64,000 nucleotides of DNA. It comes from an uncultured Desulfovibrio sp. GTDB taxonomy: Bacteria; Desulfobacterota; Desulfovibrionia; Desulfovibrionales; Desulfovibrionaceae. The first letter of the stretch is position 1. Each line of letters begins with the position of its first letter. The position numbers were made by a program, and so were the translations under genes. The stretch is from the NCBI RefSeq assembly GCF_944324935.1, contig NZ_CALUYG010000001.1, positions 88,171-152,170 of the forward strand, in the 5' to 3' direction. The notes under the pieces are model-generated. The model was given only the letters and a program-made list of their open reading frames with translations, searched no databases and was not told the DNA's origin. This document shows, piece after piece, positions 8,441 through 16,297 of this stretch.

Positions 8441-10051
8441 CTAAGCCGGATCCAGGCCCGTGGAGGGGCCGTACACGGCCAGGATAAGCCCGGCAAAGGC
8501 CTGGCGGAACAGCGGCAGGCTCCTGTCCGGGAGCAGGATGGCGCAGTCCTCGGTCGGGGCGGCAAGGCATCGTGCCCCATGCGCCTGGATATGCATGAGG
8601 CCGGGAGGCCCGTAGTCGCGCAACGGTCCCCAGCAAAGGAAGGGGCGGTCCAGATCCGCGTCCCGGCAGATGCTCAGTTTCTGGCCGCCCGGCCGCTGCG
8701 TCAGGCGGACAAGGCAGGGGAGCTGTTTTTCGGCGCGGCGTCGCAGGGTGCGGTAGAAGGCTTCCAGACTGTTATAGAGGGGATAGCCGCGAAAGAGGTT
8801 GTAGGATCGCTCCACCGTACCGGCCTGAAGACGGCGGAGCAGGAGCTCCAGCTCCTCCGCGCGGCTGGCGGGGCGGCAGTCGCCGATATAGTCGCAGGCG
8901 ACGGCGACCGCCCGCGCCGGGACGCCTCCCTCAAGTATGTTCGCCAGATATTCCCAGAAGAGGCGGCGCGCCTCGCCGGGCCGGTAAAGGATCGTCTCCC
9001 GCAGGCGGCGCAGTTCCGGGAGCTCGCCCCGCTCGCGCTGGGCAAGACAGGCCGCCACGGCGGCGGAGACCTCCTCCGGCGTGGAGGCGACGAGGGGGTG
9101 CAGGGCGCGGTCCTGTGCCGTCATGCCCTGCGAGGGAATGCAGACGGCGGGCTGTCCGGTGGCCGCGAGAAAGATACGTCCGGCCGTGGTGTGGGCGTCA
9201 TACAGCAGGGCGGCCGCGTGCGGCAGACAGCGCAGGGTGCTGCCGCCCGTGTCGAGCCGGAAGCGCTTTTCGTGGCGCAGGGCCGCCGCCAGCGGGGCAT
9301 AGGCCACCGCCGCTCCGGGAAAGGGGCGCACCACCACGTCATAGCGGGGGAAGTCCGCAAGGCAGCGGCGCACGATGGCCAGCTTTTCGGGCAGGGAACA
9401 GCCGTGCGCGGTGGTGCCGCAGCAATACATGATGCTGTCCTTGCGGGGTTCGGCCAGCCAGCGCTCACGCAGCAGATCGAGCTTGAGGCTGCCGAAGGGC
9501 AGCAGCCGCACCGCGTCCCGCCGTCGCAGGGAGGCGACAGGCATGCCCGCCCCGGACACAGGGAGGTCCTGGGTCAGGTAATAATCCGCATTGCCCAGAT
9601 AGGCCGCCCAATCCCCCAGCAGCTTCTCGGTCTGGGGCGTCTGCCAGAAGGCATGCGGCAGGGCGATAAGCGGCACGTTTGGCGGGACGATGTCGGGCGG
9701 GGCGGAGTTGTCCGTGGTGAAGGCCGCCCGGACGGCATATCGCGTGAAGGCATCCGGCGGCAGGGTCCGCAGGTTCCAGGCGTCGGGCGTGGCGGGGGGC
9801 TCGCCGTCGGCCTGGAGGCGCAGGATGCGCCCGCCCCGCGCCTCCAGCAGGGGGCGCAGGCTTTCGTCCAGACGGTGCATGCGCAGCTTCTCCGCCACAA
9901 AGAGATAGTTGCCGGAAAAGTCGAACGCATCAGGGGGACAGGGGGCAGAGGGCACGGCAGGCTCCGGCGGATGGGGGACAGGGAGGCGTCGCCGTACGGG
10001 AAAGGGACGGTGGGCCACGACGGCCGCCCGCCGGTACTCCCTGATCGTCAC
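8441..10051 (-). CDS. Predicted GT-B-fold glycosyl- or glycerophosphotransferase-like protein
   Basis: A protein of up to 536 aa with no membrane segment. The central part contains PHAFWQTP, a strand-turn LLPFGSLKLDLL, the motif VVRPFPGAAVAY, and LPHAAALLYDAHTTAGRIFLAATGQPAVCIP. The last has the layout of the nucleotide-sugar/CDP-glycerol binding half of GT-B enzymes, where a His/Ser-Thr turn is followed by a Gly-rich helix. The likely role is transfer of a sugar or polyol phosphate to a surface polymer, but this is inference from fold-level pattern only. The start (GTG 10051) has a poor ribosome-binding site; internal starts are possible. No glycan-synthesis neighbours are present. Confidence 0.6.
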   Translation of the reverse strand: MTIREYRRAAVVAHRPFPVRRRLPVPHPPEPAVPSAPCPPDAFDFSGNYLFVAEKLRMHRLDESLRPLLEARGGRILRLQADGEPPATPDAWNLRTLPPDAFTRYAVRAAFTTDNSAPPDIVPPNVPLIALPHAFWQTPQTEKLLGDWAAYLGNADYYLTQDLPVSGAGMPVASLRRRDAVRLLPFGSLKLDLLRERWLAEPRKDSIMYCCGTTAHGCSLPEKLAIVRRCLADFPRYDVVVRPFPGAAVAYAPLAAALRHEKRFRLDTGGSTLRCLPHAAALLYDAHTTAGRIFLAATGQPAVCIPSQGMTAQDRALHPLVASTPEEVSAAVAACLAQRERGELPELRRLRETILYRPGEARRLFWEYLANILEGGVPARAVAVACDYIGDCRPASRAEELELLLRRLQAGTVERSYNLFRGYPLYNSLEAFYRTLRRRAEKQLPCLVRLTQRPGGQKLSICRDADLDRPFLCWGPLRDYGPPGLMHIQAHGARCLAAPTEDCAILLPDRSLPLFRQAFAGLILAVYGPSTGLDPA

Positions 10052-10209
10052 TTGGACGGCTGCTGGAAAACGTAGACAGAGCTCGGGGTTTCGTCAAGCG
10101 TGAAGCGGAGTCGGCATCTCCGTCCGCACGCCGCGAGAGCAGAAAATGCTTGTCGCTGTACAGAAAAAGGAGTAAAATGTCGGCCTTAAATCCACCATGA
10201 GGACAGTGT

Positions 10210-11268
10210 ATGGCCATTCCCCCCAGACATATCGCCATCATCGACGACAACCGCATGAAACGGCAGTTCCTTGCCGATCTGCTCAAGGACGCCTTCAGCG
10301 TCCACACCTACGGCAGCGGCGAAGAGGCCCTGCGGGAGATCCCGCATCTGGACCTCCAGTGCATTCTGCTGGATATCGACATGCCCGGTGAGGACGGGTT
10401 CCAGGTCATCCGGCGCATCAAGGACATGCCGGTCATTGCGGATGTGCCCGTCATCTTCGTCACTTCGCTTTCGGACCAGAACATCGAGCGGCGCGGACTG
10501 GAAAGCGGCGCCGTGGATTTCGTGGGCAACCAGTTCGCCCCGGAGATCATCCGTGCCCGCGTCCTGCACCATGTGGATCTCTACGGCTACCGCTGCCGTC
10601 TTGAAGAGCGCGTGCGTGAGAACACCAAGACCATCTTTGAACTACAGGACGCCATCATGGTGGCGCTGTCCGATCTGGTGGAATGCCGGGACGAGAACAC
10701 GGCCGGCCATGCCCAGCGCACGCGCGCCTATGTGGAGCGTCTCATCCGGCAGCTGCTGGAGGACGGCAGCTTTTCCGACGAACTGACGGACAGTTTCGTC
10801 CGAGACGTCATCCGGGCCTCGCCGCTGCATGACATCGGCAAGATCGGCGTCCGGGACGCCATCCTCAACAAGCCGGGCCGCCTGAGCAAGGAAGAATTCG
10901 AGGAGATCAAGCGGCACACCATTTTTGGCGCGTCGGCCATCAGCCGGGCCATGCAGACCGTGCATGACGGCTCCTTCCTGCAGGTGCTGCGCGACATGAC
11001 GTTCAGTCATCACGAGCGCTGGGACGGCACGGGCTATCCGCTGGGGCTTGACGGTGAGCGTATCCCGCTGGCGGGCCGCATCATGGCCATCGCCGATGTC
11101 TACGATGCCCTTATCAGCCGCCGTCCCTACAAGGACCCCATGTCGCACGAGCAGGCGGTGGACATCATCCGCGACGGCATAGGCAGCCATTTCGATCCCG
11201 TGATGGGCGCGGCCTTTCTGGCCTGCGAGGCGGATTTCCACCATATCGCCCAGATGCACCGGGCCTAG
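10210..11268 (+). CDS. Response regulator with HD-GYP c-di-GMP phosphodiesterase domain
   Basis: A 352-aa RpfG-like protein. The N-terminal receiver domain has acidic D12-D13, the expected phospho-acceptor D55 (LLDIDMP) and T85. The lysine that normally precedes Pro in receivers is replaced: the sequence reads GNQF at 106-109. The C-terminal HD-GYP domain keeps the metal ligands and signature: H167, H207-D208 (LHDIGKIG), the later HH pair at 267-268 and GYP at 275-277. It should hydrolyse cyclic di-GMP. No cognate histidine kinase is adjacent. GAGG precedes the ATG, and a strong terminator follows. Confidence 0.92.
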   Translation: MAIPPRHIAIIDDNRMKRQFLADLLKDAFSVHTYGSGEEALREIPHLDLQCILLDIDMPGEDGFQVIRRIKDMPVIADVPVIFVTSLSDQNIERRGLESGAVDFVGNQFAPEIIRARVLHHVDLYGYRCRLEERVRENTKTIFELQDAIMVALSDLVECRDENTAGHAQRTRAYVERLIRQLLEDGSFSDELTDSFVRDVIRASPLHDIGKIGVRDAILNKPGRLSKEEFEEIKRHTIFGASAISRAMQTVHDGSFLQVLRDMTFSHHERWDGTGYPLGLDGERIPLAGRIMAIADVYDALISRRPYKDPMSHEQAVDIIRDGIGSHFDPVMGAAFLACEADFHHIAQMHRA

Positions 11269-11320
11269 GCCCGGCGAGTCCGATGCCCCTTTCCCGCCGT
11301 TCGTGCGGCAGGGCTGACGG

Positions 11321-11359
11321 AACGGGCCGGAGCGGCATGCCGCCCCGGCCCGTTGCTTT
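11321..11359 (+). terminator. Intrinsic terminator after the HD-GYP gene
   Basis: Arms AACGGGCCGG (11321-11330) and CCGGCCCGTT (11345-11354) enclose a second short palindrome, GCGGCATGCCGC. A T-rich tract (GCTTTTT) follows. It ends the response-regulator transcript about 50 bases after the stop. Confidence 0.85.
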
Positions 11360-11408
11360 TTGCTGTCCTTTCACTGTGATGCGGCTGTCAGGGCCGGTCC
11401 GTCGGCCG

Positions 11409-12773
11409 TCAGGCGGAAAGCTCCTTCTGTGGCGCGTCGAGAGCTGCGGCAAGGCTTTCGTCAAGACTGGGATGGGCGAACATGAAGGCCAGCGGATGGC
11501 CGCTGTCCACACGATGCAGGACGAGCTGTTGAGCGGCGGTGACCAGATGCGAGACGCCATGCCCCACGGCGGCCATGCCGACCAGACGGCCGTTGCAGCG
11601 CACCGCCTTCACGAAACCGGTGATGTCGCCGTGGGCCTGCGCGATGGGGTTGGCGCTCAGCGGCGCCACGCCCACCGTCACCTTGCCTTCGAGGGCCGCA
11701 TCGCGGGCCGTCTGCCCCACCCGCATGACCTCCGTGCTGCCGTAGACGCAGGCCGGCACCGGCCCGCTGACGTAGGGACCGCTGACCTGTCCCAGGATGT
11801 GTCGGACCACATAGAGCGCCTGATGTTCGGCGGCATGGGCCAGCTGGACCCGGCCGTTGACGTCGCCGATGGCATAGACGTGGGAAGCGGCCTCCAGGAA
11901 TTCGTTGGTTTCGATGGCGCCGCGGCCGTCCAGACGGCAGCCCAGCGTCTCGCAGCCCAGCCCCTGCGTATGGGGACGCCGTCCCACGGCCAGCAGGGCC
12001 CTGGCGGCCGTGCGTTCCTGGCCGTCGGCAAGGCGCAGCACGGCCTGACCGTCCCGGACCGTCAGGCCCTGGGTCATGCAGCCGGCAAGCACGGTGATGC
12101 CGCGTTTTTTGAGCGATTTCGCCATGTCGGCGGCGATGTCGTCGTCCTCGCCGGGCAGGATGTGCGGCGCGGCTTCCACCACCGTCACCGCGCAGCCTAG
12201 CGCGGCATAGAGGTCGGCCATCTCAAGCCCGATGACGCCGCCCCCCACGATGAGCAGGCTTTCGGGGACGTCCGCCGAGGCCAGCAGGTCCGTGCTGTCC
12301 AGGATGATGCTGTGGTCGGGCTGCATGCTGGGGAAGGTCGCGGGCTGCGAGCCCGTGGCGATGATGATGCGGTCCGCCTCGATGTCCCGCGTGCCCTGGC
12401 CGGTCTTGAGCTTCACATGGCCCGGGCCGTCAAGGACGGCATGGCCGCAGGCCGTCTCCACGCCTTCGGCCGCCAGCTGTTTGCCCAGCGCCTGCCGGGT
12501 CCCGTTGACGAAGCGCTGCATGCGGGCATGCATGGCCGGGAAATCGAGCCTCACCTCGCCGGAGAGCACGCGTTGCCGTTCCAGCGCCTGGATGCCCGCC
12601 CTGGCGGTGACGGCGCCCAGCAGCATCTTGGTGGGGATGCAGCCGCGGTTGAGGCAGGTCCCGCCCACTTCCGCGCCTTCCACAAGCAGGGTCTTCTTTC
12701 CGGCCGCGGCCAGCAGGCGCGCGGCGCGGACGCCGGCGGGCCCGCCGCCGAGGATACAAACGTCATGGATCAT
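11409..12773 (-). CDS. Dihydrolipoamide dehydrogenase-like flavoprotein disulfide reductase
   Basis: A 454-aa class I pyridine nucleotide-disulfide oxidoreductase. An N-terminal FAD Rossmann motif GGGPAG lies at 9-14, the redox-active pair at GTCLNRGC, a second NAD(P) motif GGGVIG in the middle, the FAD-binding AIGDVNG, and a C-terminal dimerisation domain with the active-site His in AHPSL. Family members oxidise dihydrolipoamide in 2-oxoacid dehydrogenase or glycine-cleavage complexes. No such genes are adjacent, so the partner is unknown. It follows the ahb heme genes on the same strand after 113 bp and has its own AGGAGAA site, so it may be the last gene of that operon. Confidence 0.85.
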   Translation of the reverse strand: MIHDVCILGGGPAGVRAARLLAAAGKKTLLVEGAEVGGTCLNRGCIPTKMLLGAVTARAGIQALERQRVLSGEVRLDFPAMHARMQRFVNGTRQALGKQLAAEGVETACGHAVLDGPGHVKLKTGQGTRDIEADRIIIATGSQPATFPSMQPDHSIILDSTDLLASADVPESLLIVGGGVIGLEMADLYAALGCAVTVVEAAPHILPGEDDDIAADMAKSLKKRGITVLAGCMTQGLTVRDGQAVLRLADGQERTAARALLAVGRRPHTQGLGCETLGCRLDGRGAIETNEFLEAASHVYAIGDVNGRVQLAHAAEHQALYVVRHILGQVSGPYVSGPVPACVYGSTEVMRVGQTARDAALEGKVTVGVAPLSANPIAQAHGDITGFVKAVRCNGRLVGMAAVGHGVSHLVTAAQQLVLHRVDSGHPLAFMFAHPSLDESLAAALDAPQKELSA

Positions 12774-12886
12774 GGTCGTTCTCCTGGATCAGGTTGAGAG
12801 CAAGTTGGCAATGGCGATCGTTCGCTCCGCCGCTGGGAAGGGATTCGGCACGGCATATCCCCGGACATTCCCGGAGGCGGGCGCGT

Positions 12887-13417
12887 CTATTCGTCGTCGC
12901 TCATGCGGAAGTCCACCCGGATTTTGAACATCTTGGTGGCGGGCAGGTTGAGGATGGCGACGCCGGTCCGGGCCGAGATGTCGTCCAGCGTGGCCTGCAC
13001 ATCCTCCCGCGAGGGGCCGATGCAGGTGAACCAGATATTGTACGCGTGTTCGCGCAAATAATTGTGCGTGACGCCCGGGCAGGCATTGACGGCGGCCACG
13101 AAGGCCTCCATGCGCTCCTCGGGAACCTTGGCCGCGCAGAGCGTGGAGACGAAGCCCAGCCTGGCGGACTGGAAGTTCGCCCCGAGCCGGCGGATGACCT
13201 TGCGCTGCCGCAGGCTGCGGACACGCTGGAAGGCTTCCTCCTCGCTGATGTCCAGCAGACGGCCCAGATCGGCATAGGGGCGCGGCGTCAGCGGGAAGGC
13301 CGTCTGGATGATGTCCAGCAGGCGTTTGTCCAGCGCGTCCAGCGCTATCGGATCGGGGGAGACGGCGGCGCCGTCGGCCACGGGGGACGGCGCGGAAGCG
13401 ACGGGGGTTGGGGCCAT
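12887..13417 (-). CDS. ahbA: Siroheme decarboxylase subunit, AhbA type
   Basis: A 176-aa AsnC/Lrp-like protein of the NirDLGH/Ahb family. A proline/alanine-rich N-terminal tail of about 25 residues is followed by a winged-helix region (LDALDKRLLDIIQ, then RVRSLRQRKVIRRLG) and an RAM-like domain containing GVTHNYLREHAYNIWFT. With a second subunit these proteins decarboxylate siroheme to 12,18-didecarboxysiroheme, the first step of the siroheme-to-heme route. The text LGFVSTLCAAKV fits the alpha (AhbA) type better than AhbB, but I cannot exclude the reverse. The second subunit is not in this window. AGGAGG lies 5 bases before the ATG. It is transcribed after ahbD. Confidence 0.82.
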   Translation of the reverse strand: MAPTPVASAPSPVADGAAVSPDPIALDALDKRLLDIIQTAFPLTPRPYADLGRLLDISEEEAFQRVRSLRQRKVIRRLGANFQSARLGFVSTLCAAKVPEERMEAFVAAVNACPGVTHNYLREHAYNIWFTCIGPSREDVQATLDDISARTGVAILNLPATKMFKIRVDFRMSDDE

Positions 13418-13512
13418 GCTATCCTCCTCTGGATCCGCCGCGCTCCAGGAAACGTCGGGCGGCGGGGCTGCCGTTTTGCCGCATCCCGCCAGGCGCGGAG
13501 ACGCGGGGAAGG

Positions 13513-13538
13513 CCGGAGCGCCCGCACTGGCGCTCCGG
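13513..13538 (-). other. Hairpin between ahbD and ahbA
   Basis: CCGGAGCGCC (13513-13522) and GGCGCTCCGG (13529-13538) form a perfect 10-bp stem with a 6-base loop, 13 bases beyond the ahbD stop. There is no T-run on either strand, so it more likely affects mRNA stability than ends transcription. Confidence 0.6.
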
Positions 13539-13550
13539 CACGGGTGGGCC

Positions 13551-14750
13551 TCAGCGGCCCTGGCGTTTGGGTTCGTAGGTGCACAGGGGCTCGGGCCCCA
13601 TGTGATCGCCGTTCATGCTCCAGGCGCGGGCGCGGCAGCCGCCGCAGACCTTGTGGAACTCGCAGACGCCGCACTTGCCCTCATAACAGGACTGGGTGCG
13701 GAACTGCTTGAAATAGGCGCTGTTGCGCCAGATCTCCGGGAAGGGGGTCTCGCGCACATTGCCGCAGTCCAGCTCCAGATAGCCGCAGGGCTGCACCTGC
13801 CCGGTATGGCTGATGAAGCAGAAGCCCGTACCGCCGAGGCAGCCGCGGGTCATGGCGTCCATGCCGAAGGTCTCCGGCGTGACGGCAAGGCCTTCCTCAT
13901 GGGCGCGCTGCCGCATGATGCGGTAGTAGTGCGGAGCGCAGGTGGCCTTGAGGTGCATGTTCGTGGTCTTGCGGAAGTCATAGAACCAGTGCAACACATC
14001 CTCGTATTCCTGCGCCGTGATGACCTGATCCGCCAGGCCGGCGGCCCGCCCCATGGGCACGAGGAGGAAGATATGCCAGGCGGCCGCGCCGAGCCGCTCG
14101 CACAGCTGGAAGATCTCCTTGAAGCTGTGCAGGTTGTTACGCGTCACCGTGGTATTGATCTGGAAGGGGACCCCGGCCTGCTTGAGGAAGCCGATCCCGC
14201 GCAAAGAGGCCTCGAACGCGCCCGGCACGCCGCGAAAGGCGTCATGGCTGGCGGCATCGGCCCCGTCAAGGGAGATGGACACCCGGTCCACCCCGGCATC
14301 GCGGATCTTTTCGGCCAGCTCGGCGGTGATGAGCGTGCCGTTGGGCGAAAAGGCGCAGGGCAGGCCCTTGGCATGGGCATAGGCCACCAGTTCATAGACG
14401 TCCGGCCGCATCATGGGATCGCCGCCGGTGAAGATGATGATGGGCTTGCCCACCTCGGGGAAGGTGTCGATGAGCGCCTTGGCCTCCGCCGTATCCAGCT
14501 CGCCGGGATAGGGTTCGGGATGGGCTTCGGCCCGGCAGTGCTTGCACGCCAGATTGCAGGAGCGCGTCACTTCCCAGGCGATGAGCTTGCAGGCGGGACT
14601 TCCGTCGGGCAGGACGCGGGGCGCGCCCATGCCGCCGGGATGCCCCGACCGGCCGGGCTGGCCCGGATGGCCGGCCTGTCCCGAATGGCCCGGATGGCCG
14701 GCAAGGCCGCCCTGCTGCCCGTGCTGCGGGCTGTACGGATGGGCCGTCAT
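13551..14750 (-). CDS. ahbD: Heme b synthase, radical SAM (AhbD)
   Basis: A 399-aa radical SAM enzyme that performs the last step of the siroheme-dependent pathway: oxidative decarboxylation of two propionates of Fe-coproporphyrin III to give heme b. The SAM cluster cysteines are C65, C69 and C72. The SPASM-like C-terminal part has cysteines in RGCLGGTGFC, QPCGYLELDC and KCGVCEFHKVCGGCRA. The first 45 residues are an unusual Gly/His/Pro tract with repeated GHPG units, absent from the core fold. The start overlaps the hemB stop by one base. The assignment to AhbD over AhbC rests on the QINTTVTRNN and HIFLLVPMGR stretches typical of that subfamily. Confidence 0.88.
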   Translation of the reverse strand: MTAHPYSPQHGQQGGLAGHPGHSGQAGHPGQPGRSGHPGGMGAPRVLPDGSPACKLIAWEVTRSCNLACKHCRAEAHPEPYPGELDTAEAKALIDTFPEVGKPIIIFTGGDPMMRPDVYELVAYAHAKGLPCAFSPNGTLITAELAEKIRDAGVDRVSISLDGADAASHDAFRGVPGAFEASLRGIGFLKQAGVPFQINTTVTRNNLHSFKEIFQLCERLGAAAWHIFLLVPMGRAAGLADQVITAQEYEDVLHWFYDFRKTTNMHLKATCAPHYYRIMRQRAHEEGLAVTPETFGMDAMTRGCLGGTGFCFISHTGQVQPCGYLELDCGNVRETPFPEIWRNSAYFKQFRTQSCYEGKCGVCEFHKVCGGCRARAWSMNGDHMGPEPLCTYEPKRQGR

Positions 14751-15742
14751 CAGCGCACCAGCCTCTTTTCCAGCAGGGTCTCGCTGAAATAGGTGATGAG
14801 CATGCGGGCCCCGGCGCGCTTCATGGCCACGAGGTTTTCCAGCATGACGGCTTCTTCATTGATCCAGCCGTTGAGACCGGCCGCGCGGATCATGCTGTAT
14901 TCGCCGCTGACCTGATAGGCGCACAGCGGCAGCTCCACCGCGTCGCGCACCTCCCGCAGGATGTCCAGATACGGCCCGGCGGGTTTGACGATGAGGGCGT
15001 CCGCCCCTTCCGCCACGTCCGCCAGCGCCTCGATGAGCGCCTCGCGCCTGTTGCCGGGGTCCATCTGGTAGGATTTGCGGTCGCCGCAGGACGGCGCGGA
15101 CTCCGCCGCCTCGCGGAAAGGCCCGTAAAAGGCGGAGGCGTACTTGACGGCATAGGACATGATGGGCGTCATCACGAGGCCCGCCTCGTCCAGCGCCGCC
15201 CGGATGGCCGACACGCGACCGTCCATCATGTCCGAGGGGGCCACCATGTCCGCTCCGGCCGCCGCATGGCTGACGGCCGTTTTGGCCAGCAGGGGAAGGG
15301 TGGGATCGTTGAGCACCGTGCCGGCGGGCGTCAGGATGCCGCAATGGCCGTGGCTCATGTATTCGCACAGGCAGACGTCGGTGATGACGTAGAGCTCGGG
15401 CCAGCGGTGCTTGAGGCGGCGTACGGCTTCCTGGATGATGCCGTCCTCGGCATAGGCCCCGGAGGCCTTTTCGTCCTTCTGCGCGGGGATGCCGAAGAGG
15501 ATGACGGACTTGAGGCCGTTGTCCACGGCCTTTTCCACCTGTTTTTCCAGTTCGCCGAGGGAGAGCTGATACTGGCCGGGCATGGCCGAGATCTCCTTGC
15601 GGAAGGACTGGTCGTCCGTTTCCACCACAAAATAGGGCATGATGAGATCTTCGATCAGCAGGGGGGCGGTGTCGCGCACCATGTCGCGGATCTGCGCGCT
15701 GCTGCGCAGGCGGCGGCCACGATGGAAGAGCGGATGGGACAT
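14750..15742 (-). CDS. hemB: Delta-aminolevulinic acid dehydratase (porphobilinogen synthase)
   Basis: A 330-aa enzyme condensing two 5-aminolevulinate molecules to porphobilinogen, the entry to all tetrapyrroles. The zinc cysteines are C124, C126 and C134 (DVCLCEYMSHGHC), so this is the Zn-dependent form. The Schiff-base lysines are K200 (AVKYASAFYG) and K253 (LIVKPAG). ATG 15742 was chosen because family similarity starts there; the frame is open upstream but that stretch reads as repeat-rich noncoding DNA. It lies between ahbC and ahbD, linking early and late heme synthesis. Confidence 0.95.
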   Translation of the reverse strand: MSHPLFHRGRRLRSSAQIRDMVRDTAPLLIEDLIMPYFVVETDDQSFRKEISAMPGQYQLSLGELEKQVEKAVDNGLKSVILFGIPAQKDEKASGAYAEDGIIQEAVRRLKHRWPELYVITDVCLCEYMSHGHCGILTPAGTVLNDPTLPLLAKTAVSHAAAGADMVAPSDMMDGRVSAIRAALDEAGLVMTPIMSYAVKYASAFYGPFREAAESAPSCGDRKSYQMDPGNRREALIEALADVAEGADALIVKPAGPYLDILREVRDAVELPLCAYQVSGEYSMIRAAGLNGWINEEAVMLENLVAMKRAGARMLITYFSETLLEKRLVR

Positions 15743-16295
15743 ACGAGATACCTCGATGCGGGGAGCTCCCGCGGTTGATGTCGGAACGGCGGGCCTCAGG
15801 CCCGGAGGCAGCATAGCGCAAAACGCCGTCCGCGCAAAGGGCATCCCGAGGGGCCGGCCCGATCTTCGGCCCGGAGGCGTTGTGCGCCCGAAGGCGGGAT
15901 GGACGACGGGACGGCGGCGAGCCAAGGGCGGACGGGGCGTGGAATACGGGAAAGGACGGAGAGCGTAGACTATCCCAGACCGAAGTGAGCGGAAAAGGCT
16001 GCGCTTTGCGCGTATGGCGTTTCGCGGGAAAAAAGCGGTTTTCCCGCTCACGTTGGGCCGGACGATGCTGTGCGGCCGCCTCGCATGTTGCCTTTGAAAA
16101 AGGCAACATGCTCTCAAAGCGCGCTGGGGAAGGGATGGGGCTGGGGGGGAAGGGGAACCCCCTCCAGCGCCGGCGGCGACCGAAAGGCGGCCCGAAGGGC
16201 CGTGCCCGTCAGGCGGCGCGGGAGCCTTACGGGCATCGACAGCAGAGCGAGGGGTTCCCCTTCCCCCAAACAAGCAGCAGTCGTGTTACAAGGCC
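15743..16295. other. 553-bp noncoding stretch rich in hairpins, between ahbC and hemB
   Basis: No supported gene is found here. It holds a dispersed repeat (listed separately) in its left-to-right second half. It also holds a hairpin of GCGGGAAAA and TTTTCCCGC arms around 16024-16047 and, around it, the partly complementary GTGAGCGG and CCGCTCAC. Because ahbC and hemB are transcribed rightmost first, any ahbC-hemB message must cross this structured segment, so hemB may need its own promoter here. I see no clear one. Confidence 0.55.
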
Positions 16296-16297
16296 CT
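16083..16297 (-). repeat. Dispersed intergenic repeat, copy B
   Basis: Read on the - strand it begins at the ahbC stop codon with AGGGCCTTGTAACACG, then TGCTTGTTTG. A long inverted repeat follows (17-bp arms 16145-16161 and 16251-16267 around an 89-base loop), then a C-rich CCTTCCCCAGCG segment. It ends in a 13-bp perfect stem with a 3-base loop at 16083-16111. Copies A (63908-64000) and C (21542-21572) and fragment D (44661-44694) share parts of it. It may be a degraded miniature transposable element. Confidence 0.7.
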
